In this document: positions 1-5,882 of the stretch, one piece after another
How positions within the stretch are numbered: the first letter of the stretch is position 1
Layout of the letters: each line of letters opens with the position of its first letter
DNA from: Halieaceae bacterium
GTDB taxonomy: Bacteria > Pseudomonadota > Gammaproteobacteria > Pseudomonadales > Halieaceae
DNA length: 5,911 bases
Reading direction: 5' to 3'
Assembly: GCA_011523115.1 (NCBI GenBank)
Contig: WTHO01000143.1
Coordinates: 1-5,911, forward strand
The notes under the pieces: model-generated
Told to the model about the DNA's origin: nothing
What the model saw: only the letters and a program-made list of their open reading frames with translations
Database searches by the model: none
Position numbers and translations under genes: made by a program

Positions 1-280
1 CCAGCGCCAGCCTCGGCGGCACGGGGAACACACTGCTGCTGCGCTTGCCGAGCAATTGCCTCGCGGCGCGGTCGCAGGCCCGGAATCCGTCACTGGACAG
101 CCCTATTGGGATGTCGATACAGACCGTTGCGTGGGGACCCAGCATCGGCACGATCGACTCAAGGGTCGGCAGGCAGTCCAGAGACCAACCTTCACCGTCC
201 CAACCTGCGCAGACCCATCCACCCCGGCACCCATCGATACCGGCTGCAACCAAAGGTCGATTGGGATGTGGTGCGGTCAC
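1..280 (-). CDS. DUF429 family protein, partial (N-terminal 93 codons; the rest lies beyond the left edge)
   Basis: The minus strand is open from an in-frame TAG near 330 to the left edge. It reads VAAGIDGCRGGWV at residues 11-23, then CIDIPIGL at 54-61, a CDRAARQLLG stretch at 69-78 and SSVFPVPPR at 82-90. This order (an RNase H-like first strand with an acidic Asp, a second Asp strand followed by PIGL, then the Arg/Asp-rich helix and VFPVP) is the signature of DUF429, a family of predicted nucleases of unknown role. I chose the GTG at 280 because it gives a short leader before the first conserved strand. A TTG at 253 is the alternative, and neither has a clear Shine-Dalgarno sequence. It lies 83 bp downstream of the P450 gene on the same strand, so read-through is possible, but nothing ties it to P450 chemistry. 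The family call is firm, the start is not. Confidence 0.8.
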   Translation of the reverse strand, partial: MTAPHPNRPLVAAGIDGCRGGWVCAGWDGEGWSLDCLPTLESIVPMLGPHATVCIDIPIGLSSDGFRACDRAARQLLGKRSSSVFPVPPRLAL

Positions 281-363
281 AATGCGGGTGTCATGTATGC
301 ACCTGAGCGGCTCTTCAAGCCAGCTCTAAAGGCGTCGTCTCTACGTCGGAAGCTTGGGCGGGA

Positions 364-1623
364 TTAGGACTGAAATCGTGTGACCTTGACCGGCAACTCG
401 GTAAACCCTCTGATGAAAAGATTGCAAGTGCGCTTTGGCTCTCCGACCACCTCTATGGTCTCAAACCGCCGTAGCGCCTCCTCCCAAAGGACGCGCAATT
501 GCATCTCAGCCAGACGATTACCCATGCAGCGGTGGATACCGGCCCCGAAGGACAGGTGGTTTCTCACACTGGGACGGTCAATCCAGAAGTCATTCGGCCG
601 CTCGATCACCTTGTCATCGTAATTGCCAGACACAAACCACAGCACCACCTTCTCACCTTTAGAAATTTTCCGGCCGTTGAGCTCTACATCACGCGTTGCA
701 GTACGGCGCATATGGGGCAGTGGCGTTTGATAGCGGATGATTTCAGAGACCATGGACGGTATGAGTTCCGGGTTCTGCCGCACCTTGGCCATTTCATCCG
801 GGAACTGATTCAGGAACACCACACCGCCCGACATAGAGTTACGCGTGGTGTCATTACCCCCCACGATCAGGAGCATGATGTTGCCCATATAGAGGAGCGG
901 ATCGTCCACCATATTTTCGGTGTTGGGGTCGGCCTGCAGCATGCGAATCAGGTCAAAGGCCTCTTTACCGTCGCCTTTGCGTTCGTGCCACAGCTCGGTA
1001 AAGCGCTGCAAACACACGGTCATGTGCTCAATGATGACCTCGCGTGTCGATCCTTCGCCGGCTGTGATCCGCACGTCGGAGGTAAACATGTCTGACCATT
1101 CCGTGAGGTTGTTTCGCTCCTCCCAGGGGTAATCAAACAAGGTGGCCAGCATTTTTGTGGTGAGGTCTCGGCTGACCAGCTTGACCCAGTCGAATGGCTC
1201 ATTTTCCGGCAGCGAATCCAGCACTTCGATGGTGCGCTCACGGATTAAGCTTTCGAACTCCTGAAGGTTGCGGGGCGCCACCACGTGATGCACCGCCCGG
1301 CGCTGATCATCATGCTCCGGTGGGTCCATCGCAATGAACATCTTCAGGATCATGTCGGGTTCGGGATCGATAATGGCGATAGAAGGCTCTGAAGAAAAAG
1401 TCTCCGTATCGCGCTCGATCGCGACGATGTCCTCATAGCGAGTGACGGACCAGAAAGGGCCAGCGGGGCTATCGGGCTGATAATGGATGGGGCACTCCTC
1501 ACGGAGTCGAGCAAAGAGTTCGTGCCAATAGTCGTACTGGAACATGCGTGGATCGGAAACATCCAGATCCTCGAGCGGCATCGCACGATAGTCTGGCGTT
1601 GCAAAACCCGCGGGCATATTCAT
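364..1623 (-). CDS. CYP153: Cytochrome P450, CYP153-type alkane/fatty-acid terminal hydroxylase
   Basis: A complete soluble bacterial P450 of 419 residues with no membrane anchor. Visible landmarks are the I-helix oxygen-activation motif GGNDTT at 255-260, the K-helix ExxR pair E294/R297, and the heme-binding loop FGAGIHRCMG at 359-368, with C366 as the axial thiolate. The stretches VGGNDTTRNSMSGG and HRCMGNRLAEMQLRVLWEE are hallmarks I associate with CYP153. Known members hydroxylate the terminal carbon of medium-chain n-alkanes and fatty acids, or cyclic and terpene substrates, using a ferredoxin and a ferredoxin reductase. The true substrate cannot be read from the sequence. The start ATG at 1623 is preceded by AAAAGG with an 8-nt spacer (1632-1637); a second ATG two codons later is possible. 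The ferredoxin gene lies 49 bp upstream across an AT-rich gap, which supports co-transcription and partnership. Family confidence is high, substrate class moderate. Confidence 0.93.
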   Translation of the reverse strand: MNMPAGFATPDYRAMPLEDLDVSDPRMFQYDYWHELFARLREECPIHYQPDSPAGPFWSVTRYEDIVAIERDTETFSSEPSIAIIDPEPDMILKMFIAMDPPEHDDQRRAVHHVVAPRNLQEFESLIRERTIEVLDSLPENEPFDWVKLVSRDLTTKMLATLFDYPWEERNNLTEWSDMFTSDVRITAGEGSTREVIIEHMTVCLQRFTELWHERKGDGKEAFDLIRMLQADPNTENMVDDPLLYMGNIMLLIVGGNDTTRNSMSGGVVFLNQFPDEMAKVRQNPELIPSMVSEIIRYQTPLPHMRRTATRDVELNGRKISKGEKVVLWFVSGNYDDKVIERPNDFWIDRPSVRNHLSFGAGIHRCMGNRLAEMQLRVLWEEALRRFETIEVVGEPKRTCNLFIRGFTELPVKVTRFQS

Positions 1624-1672
1624 ATCGTCTACCTTTTCAATATTTTACAGCGGTTTTCTTAACTATTTTCTG

Positions 1673-1987
1673 CTACATCTGGAACTCGGGCAGCCGCACC
1701 GTGATGTCCGGCATACCCTCTGCCACCACAATCTGGCAGGCCAAACGAGAGTTATCTGCCCGGTCAGGCCTAAGCCCCAGCATCGCAGTTTCTTGTGAGT
1801 CAGGTGCCGGCAAATCTCCTGAGACCTCGACAAAACAGTGGCAGGTGCCGCAAATGGCGCCTCCCCCACAATCAGCGTCAATCCCCGGCACATCGTGCTT
1901 GAGCGCGGTCTCCATGAGAGACAAGCCTACGTCAGCGTCGACCATTCGCTCTGACCCATCGTGTTGAATAAACGTGATCACCGTCAT
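1673..1987 (-). CDS. [2Fe-2S] ferredoxin, putidaredoxin/adrenodoxin type, P450 electron donor
   Basis: This 104-residue protein has the full length of vertebrate-type [2Fe-2S] ferredoxins. The cluster cysteines are C40, C46, C49 and C84 (C-x5-C-x2-C-x34-C), within DADCGGGAICGTC and RLACQIVV; C51 is an additional cysteine. The acidic stretch around residues 53-75 and the MPDITVRLPEFQ ending match ferredoxins that serve class I bacterial P450s. It should carry single electrons in the cytoplasm from a NAD(P)H-dependent reductase to the P450 encoded 49 bp downstream. The start ATG at 1987 fits the first beta strand (MTVITFIQHDG). The purine-rich GGAGAGGG upstream sits farther from the ATG than usual, so initiation may be weak or coupled to the gene 82 bp upstream. 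No reductase gene follows within the window, unlike several described CYP153 operons. Confidence 0.94.
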   Translation of the reverse strand: MTVITFIQHDGSERMVDADVGLSLMETALKHDVPGIDADCGGGAICGTCHCFVEVSGDLPAPDSQETAMLGLRPDRADNSRLACQIVVAEGMPDITVRLPEFQM

Positions 1988-2069
1988 GGACTGCTATTTC
2001 CCTCTCCGTTAACTCAGTCAGGTACTTTTGCCATCGTTTCTTATCCGGGAGAGGCTATCACCGCCGCTC

Positions 2070-3248
2070 TCAGCCCGCTACTGCCTGCTCAGCTTCAAAC
2101 GCTTCGTGAAAGGCCGCCAGCATGCTCTGCTCATGACTTTGCGCCTCGGTGGTATCGAGTGGTCGCTCCAGCTTCGCCCAATCGATATCACCATCATCTG
2201 TCATGGATTCGTACTCAAGAATACCCAGTTCTTCGAATCGCGGCCGAACCGCGTCGGTTAGCAGTCCAATCCGGCGGAGATTTGGCACCACACGCTGAAA
2301 AAGTAAGTTCCGAAAAGTGGACATCACAAAACCATCGAGTACTTTGCGACGACTCTCCTCGACATCCCAGCCAAAATGCCTAAATACATCTGTCGCTACT
2401 AGCCTTTCACGACTGATTGCACAGGCCTCGAAGGCAAACAAAGCCCGTTCCTCGCGCTCTTCGTCTGTCAGCGTCTGCACGAACTCCTCGAGATAATTGA
2501 CGCCGAACGTCACGTGGCGCGCTTCGTCACGGGTCACGAGATAAACGATGTCCTTCAGTACCGGGTCGGGGGTTGTCTCACGCGTCGTATTGAACGCCGA
2601 CAACGCCAAGCCCTCGATCACAATCTGCATGCCAATAAATTTCAGATCCCATCTCGGATCCGTCAGAATTTTATCGATGATGCTGTTGAGGTGAGTGTTG
2701 ATCGGGTACATCAGACCGATCCGCTTCTGTATGTACTGATTAAAAACTTCAACGTGCCGCGCTTCATCAAAAGTCTGTGAAGCGGCGTACAATTTTGCGT
2801 TGAAGGAGGGGGCGCAAGAACATAATTGACTGGCGACCAATAGCGCACCCTGCTCACCGTGAAGAAACTGAGAGAGTGACCAGGCATTCATGTGTAGCCA
2901 AAATTCATCCTTCTCCTTGTCAGACAGTGCAAGGTACGGTGGGTAGTCATGCAGATTCATCAACTCCGCTTGACGTTCTTCTTCAGGCCAAGGCTGATCC
3001 CAATTAATATCCATCTGCGGGTCCCAATTAAGCTGCTTTCCCAGCTCATAGAGCTTTTTGATGCGGTTATCTTGAATTGAGTAGTCCCAGTTGTAGGAAC
3101 CGGTCAGCGGCGTTTGAAAGATCTGTGCAACATGATCGACATCGGCACTGGTCAACACCTCCTCGAGATCGGGGTTATCGATTGGATAATCCGGATTGGG
3201 AAACCGTTGAATCTTGCGAGGCGTCTGCTCGCTCCACGTAATCTTCAT
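2070..3248 (-). CDS. Ferritin-like (R2-like) diiron carboxylate protein of unknown reaction, first gene of the CYP153 operon
   Basis: A 392-residue protein with a complete ferritin-like four-helix iron site. Helix 1 carries HGEQG (E132), helix 2 FDEARH (E162, H165), helix 3 IEGLAL (E212) and helix 4 RDEARH (E242, H245). The near-identical DEARHVEVF and DEARHVTFG motifs show the two-fold internal repeat of the fold. Relatives with this pattern include ribonucleotide reductase R2, acyl-ACP desaturases and AurF-type N-oxygenases. I cannot place it in a characterised subfamily, so the reaction is unassigned; oxidation or desaturation of a substrate shared with the P450 is inference. Residues 1-110 are rich in W, P and D, and the last 60 are acidic and probably flexible. 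The ATG at 3248 is chosen because GGAG lies 8 nt upstream; an upstream in-frame GTG at 3296 would add 16 residues but lacks such a site. A CSC pair (143-145) follows helix 1. Confidence 0.85.
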   Translation of the reverse strand: MKITWSEQTPRKIQRFPNPDYPIDNPDLEEVLTSADVDHVAQIFQTPLTGSYNWDYSIQDNRIKKLYELGKQLNWDPQMDINWDQPWPEEERQAELMNLHDYPPYLALSDKEKDEFWLHMNAWSLSQFLHGEQGALLVASQLCSCAPSFNAKLYAASQTFDEARHVEVFNQYIQKRIGLMYPINTHLNSIIDKILTDPRWDLKFIGMQIVIEGLALSAFNTTRETTPDPVLKDIVYLVTRDEARHVTFGVNYLEEFVQTLTDEEREERALFAFEACAISRERLVATDVFRHFGWDVEESRRKVLDGFVMSTFRNLLFQRVVPNLRRIGLLTDAVRPRFEELGILEYESMTDDGDIDWAKLERPLDTTEAQSHEQSMLAAFHEAFEAEQAVAG

Positions 3249-3256
3249 GCTTATCA

Positions 3257-3260
3257 CTCC
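3257..3260 (-). promoter_or_regulatory. Ribosome binding site fixing the start of the diiron protein
   Basis: On the minus strand GGAG stands 8 nt before the ATG at 3248. The longer reading frame begins at a GTG at 3296 with no purine-rich site in front of it, so this site favours the shorter protein. Confidence 0.65.
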
Positions 3261-3302
3261 ATTGCTAACCTCGATATCATCCAACCCAACCGCCACCTAA
3301 CT

Positions 3303-3317
3303 CAAGGTGATACCTTG
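3303..3317. promoter_or_regulatory. 15-bp palindrome in the divergent control region
   Basis: CAAGGTGATACCTTG has perfect 6-bp arms around a GAT centre. It abuts the first GCCAAATA repeat, on the side facing the diiron-P450 operon, about 55 bp before that operon's first ATG. It could be an operator or lie near the operon's -35 region. The same bases contain an AAGG 7 nt before a TTG at 3315 that is in frame with the AraC gene, so part of it could instead be a ribosome binding site. The palindrome is seen directly; its function is inferred. Confidence 0.4.
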
Positions 3318-3350
3318 CCAAATAAAGGTCATTTATGGCCAAATATTGGC
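3317..3350. promoter_or_regulatory. Candidate AraC-type operator: two direct repeats 21 bp apart
   Basis: GCCAAATA occurs at 3317-3324 and again at 3338-3345, each followed two bases later by GG, so GCCAAATA-NN-GG is shared at an exact 21-bp step (two helical turns). AraC-family proteins commonly bind such same-face direct repeats, one per subunit or per pair of helix-turn-helix motifs. The right copy is also an inverted repeat, GCCAA-ATA-TTGGC (3338-3350). The pair lies between the divergent regulator and operon: upstream of the operon, where an activator would sit, and touching the regulator's start codon, where binding could repress it. No strong sigma-70 promoter is visible toward the operon, which fits activator dependence. 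Confidence 0.5.
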
Positions 3351-4397
3351 ATGGAGAGATCAATTCCCAGTCAGTATCTGCTGATTCTCATCGCTCTGGT
3401 CGCAGAGCGCGGATGCGCTCTGGAAGTGATCTGCAATGGAACCGATCTCTCTTTGGAGGGGCTCGGCCAAGCCGGCACGCGCGTAGGCGAAGCCGAGGCC
3501 GACAGAGTCGTGGCAAACGCCCTACATGCAACGGGTGATGCGGCATTGGGGTTGGAGGTTGGCCAGCAAATCAATCTCGCCGCTCACGCCGTGGTAGGCC
3601 AGACCTTCATGGCCTGTACCAACCTGGCTCAAGCATTGGACACCTTGGTGAAATATGGACCGTTACTGACGGGTGGGCAAACACAACTCCACCTCTTTCA
3701 GGATTCGGAGCGGGCACGCACGGGTTTTGAAATTGAGCTGCAAGCACCCTCTCTGGCAATGCGTTTTACCCACGAAGTGATTTTCTCCGCAGCACAAAAA
3801 ACATTCTCTGATCTACTGCAGACGCCAACCGATCAACTGGAGGTCTCTTTTCCTTACGAGCGCCCCTCTGACATCACGCCTTTCGGCGTGATTTTTGGGC
3901 CCGACGTATCCTTTGGCAAAGATCGTGCGGTGATGAGCCTGCCGAATACAATCATGCAGCGCGCCCTTCCCACCTCGAATGCAACGCTGAGGGGACTCTA
4001 CGAAGCAGAGTGCGCCAGATTGCTCGCCCATCTCGCTGACTCCACTAGTTGCGCAGAACGGACTCTGATGGCGCTGGAAAAGCTGGAGGGGCAATACCCT
4101 CAACTGGAGCAGATGGCAGCCATGCTGAATCTCAGCACCCGCACATATCGCCGAAGGCTGGAGGCGGAGGGCACTTCGTTTCAATGCCTGTTGGATCGTG
4201 TCAGGTTACGGCATGCTCTCACCTATCTCCGAAAACCAGAAACCAGCATTTCCGACACCGCAACTGCGCTGGGATTTACCGATGCGTCGAATTTCAGGCG
4301 GGCTTTCATCCAGTGGTGCGGTGAGTCACCGACCCAATGGCGCGCAAGCTTCCAGCGAGACGGAGGCCCCATTTCTAAGCGGCCGCCCGATTGGTGA
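3351..4397 (+). CDS. AraC-family transcriptional regulator (OruR/CypR-like), divergent from the CYP153 operon
   Basis: A 348-residue cytoplasmic regulator. Residues about 15-200 resemble the ligand-sensing arabinose-binding-type domain of long AraC proteins (Pfam Arabinose_bd style), with the typical opening YLLILIALVAERG. The DNA-binding domain fills about 250-335: the first helix-turn-helix spans roughly 250-274 (PQLEQMAAMLNLSTRTYRRR) and the second 299-331 (ISDTATALGFTDASNFRRAF, then the usual GESPTQWR). Such regulators control alkane, fatty-acid and amino-acid catabolic genes, and one (CypR) sits beside a CYP153 operon in Alcanivorax. The 102-bp gap to the oppositely oriented operon carries likely binding repeats. 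The ATG at 3351 fits family alignments but has no clear Shine-Dalgarno site; an in-frame TTG at 3315 has AAGG 7 nt before it and would add 12 residues. The reading frame stays open well upstream, over the diiron gene. Its 3' end overlaps the GST-like gene by 23 bp. Confidence 0.9.
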   Translation: MERSIPSQYLLILIALVAERGCALEVICNGTDLSLEGLGQAGTRVGEAEADRVVANALHATGDAALGLEVGQQINLAAHAVVGQTFMACTNLAQALDTLVKYGPLLTGGQTQLHLFQDSERARTGFEIELQAPSLAMRFTHEVIFSAAQKTFSDLLQTPTDQLEVSFPYERPSDITPFGVIFGPDVSFGKDRAVMSLPNTIMQRALPTSNATLRGLYEAECARLLAHLADSTSCAERTLMALEKLEGQYPQLEQMAAMLNLSTRTYRRRLEAEGTSFQCLLDRVRLRHALTYLRKPETSISDTATALGFTDASNFRRAFIQWCGESPTQWRASFQRDGGPISKRPPDW

Positions 4398-5289
4398 TCT
4401 CAAAGCCACACCTCGGGAAGTGCAGATAAACACCACCCCCATCCGGCAGCTCTCGCTTCAGCACAGCGCGCCGCTTATCAAGGAGCACTAATACGCCACA
4501 TGACTCATCACGAGCGTAATCGGTCGGCCGCATTGTCACCCACTCTGCCTCCAGAAACGGTGGCTCAATGTCGCCAGTAAAGAGGCCAGCCTCCTGATCG
4601 ATGGCATCGGTAATGGCCTCAGGGGTGGCCGGCACAACTTCCCCATGGCCCAAGCTCTGGATCGCTTCAAACCAATTATGAACTGCGAGGGGCCAGGTGG
4701 CTTTGATCCGCGAATCTATCCGGCAGGCCATCCAGAGTGGGTGAAAACAACACAGATCCAAATACCCGACTTCCGGGCCGGACAGGAAGGCTCGCTCCTG
4801 TACGCGTTCCGCCAGGTGACTGACAAATGATGACAGGATGGCTCTCGCTTTGTTGCCATCTGGTTGAACGATTGTCGCGCCACGCGTCATCGCGATGCGG
4901 TCGCGGGTGAAGCGCATCAACCCTCCAAGGCCAAGCTCTCGCGTCAAAAGCCTAACAGCGCGATAAGGCGATGCTGCCGCTATGACTGCAAAAAAAACCT
5001 CCTGCTCAGCCCATTGACGCAGCGCCTCATCCCTATCAATCAGCCTCAAGCAGTCCGATTCATTCCCCGTCAAAGCGGCAAAGGCAAGACGCGTATCACA
5101 ATAAATGTGCGCGCCAATCTGCAAGACGGGGATGCGACGGTAACCCCCCACTAATGCCACCAGCGCCTCTCGTGGAGGGTACGCAGCCACCTGAGCAGAC
5201 ATCCATCGCATCTTCAGGAGCCCCATAGTAAGACGCAACTTCTCTGAATAAGGTGACATGGGGTAGTGATAAAGAATGGGAACGCTCAC
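4375..5289 (-). CDS. Glutathione S-transferase family protein with an extra C-terminal domain
   Basis: A predicted 304-residue cytoplasmic protein. Residues 4-75 form a thioredoxin-like GST N-domain: the first strand ILYHYP, SPYSEKLRL in the position of the catalytic Ser/Cys loop, and YRRIPVLQIG with the conserved cis-proline P54, followed by IYCDTRLA. Residues about 85-215 are the helical GST C-domain, with YLDLCCFHPLWM at 176-187. Residues about 222-300 are additional and mainly beta-like, ending in GGGVYLHFPRCGFEI; I have seen this tail in other proteobacterial GST-like proteins. The substrate is unknown; conjugation or reduction of an electrophile is a family-level guess. The start is uncertain. 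GTG at 5289 places the first strand at residue 4 as usual and has an AAGCGAG-like site 8 nt before it. A GTG at 5352 would add 21 atypical residues and lies right next to the upstream terminator. The TAG stop lies inside the last codons of the convergent AraC gene. Confidence 0.82.
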   Translation of the reverse strand: MSVPILYHYPMSPYSEKLRLTMGLLKMRWMSAQVAAYPPREALVALVGGYRRIPVLQIGAHIYCDTRLAFAALTGNESDCLRLIDRDEALRQWAEQEVFFAVIAAASPYRAVRLLTRELGLGGLMRFTRDRIAMTRGATIVQPDGNKARAILSSFVSHLAERVQERAFLSGPEVGYLDLCCFHPLWMACRIDSRIKATWPLAVHNWFEAIQSLGHGEVVPATPEAITDAIDQEAGLFTGDIEPPFLEAEWVTMRPTDYARDESCGVLVLLDKRRAVLKRELPDGGGVYLHFPRCGFEITNRAAA

Positions 5290-5365
5290 AGGTAGAACTC
5301 GCTTTTCGATTAACCACCAGCATCCGTGAATCGTCTCACAGAGCGCCGACACGATGGCGGTGCAT

Positions 5366-5391
5366 AAAAAAGCCGGCTAATCGCCGGCTTT
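5366..5391 (-). terminator. Rho-independent terminator of the histone-like gene
   Basis: Perfect 9-bp arms AAAGCCGGC (5369-5377) and GCCGGCTTT (5383-5391) enclose a 5-nt loop. On the minus strand the hairpin runs straight into six T residues (5371-5366). It starts about 40 bp after the stop of the lysine-rich gene and ends before the GST-like gene, so it separates the two transcripts. In the plus direction the tail is only TTTATTAT, so activity there would be weaker. Confidence 0.88.
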
Positions 5392-5430
5392 ATTATCGTG
5401 CGCCATTCCCAAACATGGCGGCAACGCGGA

Positions 5431-5820
5431 TTACTTCTTCTTGGCTGCCTTCTTTTTGGCAGGTGCTTTCTTCTTAGCAGGAGCCTTCTTCTTAGCGGCC
5501 GCCTTCTTCTTAGCAGGTGCCTTTTTCTTAGCAGGTGCCTTTTTCTTAGCAGCTGCCTTCTTCTTGGCAGGCGCCTTCTTCTTAGCAGCTGCCTTCTTCT
5601 TGGCAGGCGCCTTCTTCTTAGCAGCTGCCTTCTTCTTGGCAGGCGCCTTCTTCTTAGCAGCTGCCTTTTTCTTCGCAGGTGCTTTCTTGGCAGCTGCCTT
5701 CTTTTTAGCAGGTGCCTTCTTCTTGGCAGCTGCTTTTTTCTTCGCAGGTGCCTTCTTCTTTGCTGCTACTTTTTTCTTTGCAGCAGGTTTCTTTTTTGTT
5801 GCTTTCTTCGCAGCGGCCAT
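5431..5820 (-). CDS. Histone H1/AlgP-like lysine-alanine-proline repeat protein
   Basis: A 129-residue protein built almost entirely of six-residue units AAKKKA and PAKKKA, mostly alternating, after a short MAAAKKATKKKP start. By my count 64 residues are Lys, about 51 Ala and 11 Pro, with no acidic or aromatic residue, so it is extremely basic and probably disordered until it binds DNA or RNA. It resembles the C-terminal tails of eukaryotic H1 and of bacterial AlgP and Hc-type proteins, but has no preceding folded domain as AlgP does. A nucleoid-binding or polyphosphate/RNA-binding role is inferred from charge. The ATG at 5820 has AGGAGG 5 nt upstream, which identifies the true coding strand although the opposite strand is also open. 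One unit has lost a Lys (AAKKA, about residues 43-47). The gene seems monocistronic, with a promoter candidate upstream and a strong terminator downstream. Confidence 0.88.
   Translation of the reverse strand: MAAAKKATKKKPAAKKKVAAKKKAPAKKKAAAKKKAPAKKKAAAKKAPAKKKAAAKKKAPAKKKAAAKKKAPAKKKAAAKKKAPAKKKAAAKKKAPAKKKAPAKKKAAAKKKAPAKKKAPAKKKAAKKK
5545..5652. repeat. Three identical 36-bp tandem repeats inside the histone-like gene
   Basis: The units at 5545-5580, 5581-5616 and 5617-5652 match base for base, and a 15-bp partial fourth copy follows at 5653. Each encodes two six-residue units (AAKKKA plus PAKKKA). Flanking units encode the same residues but differ at silent positions (for example Lys codons and the GCC/GCT/GCA choice for Ala). 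The three perfect copies therefore look like a recent duplication by slippage or unequal crossing over, inside an older repeat. Confidence 0.9.
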
Positions 5821-5825
5821 AAGTC

Positions 5826-5831
5826 CCTCCT
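5826..5831 (-). promoter_or_regulatory. Strong Shine-Dalgarno site of the histone-like gene
   Basis: On the minus strand AGGAGG lies 5 nt before the ATG at 5820. It is the best ribosome binding site in the window and suggests high expression. No comparable site precedes the antisense frame on the plus strand. Confidence 0.85.
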
Positions 5832-5853
5832 AATGTGCCCAGCCTCGAGGCAA

Positions 5854-5882
5854 AACCTATCAAGCTTTATATTTGATGACAA
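5854..5882 (-). promoter_or_regulatory. Candidate sigma-70 promoter of the histone-like gene
   Basis: On the minus strand TTGTCA (5882-5877, five of six matches to TTGACA) is followed after 17 bp by TAGGTT (5859-5854, three of six matches to TATAAT). The spacer is AT-rich. Transcription would begin near 5847, giving a leader of about 27 nt with the AGGAGG site. A perfect 10-bp palindrome, GCCTCGAGGC at 5842-5851, sits at the predicted start point and could form a small 5' hairpin or operator. The -10 match is weak, so the call is tentative. Confidence 0.38.

Noticed and set aside
305..326. Imperfect hairpin (GAGC-GGCT type arms with one bulge) after the P450 gene
   Set aside because: No T-tract follows on the minus strand and the stem is short, so it is not a convincing terminator.
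45..367. Three overlapping plus-strand frames at the left end
   Set aside because: They resemble no family and lie antisense to the DUF429 reading frame, which shows clear conserved motifs.
499..1095. A 198-residue plus-strand frame
   Set aside because: It is antisense to the well-supported P450 gene, with His-rich, low-information composition typical of a shadow frame.
3277..3300. Possible sigma-54 promoter (TGGCGG, then TTGG) for the diiron-P450 operon
   Set aside because: The essential GC of the -12 element is missing, and AraC regulators normally work with sigma-70 polymerase.
3114..3350. A longer N-terminus for the AraC regulator
   Set aside because: The additional residues would be coded over the diiron gene and the divergent control region, and do not resemble the family's N-terminus.
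5545..5667. CRISPR-like regular repeat
   Set aside because: The 36-bp units are directly tandem with no spacers and translate cleanly into the lysine-rich protein.
5441..5833. Long plus-strand frame coding for a repeated AFFLAG-like hydrophobic protein
   Set aside because: It is the mirror of the lysine-rich repeat gene, open only because the repeat has no stop in that frame. It has no ribosome binding site, whereas the minus strand has AGGAGG before its ATG.
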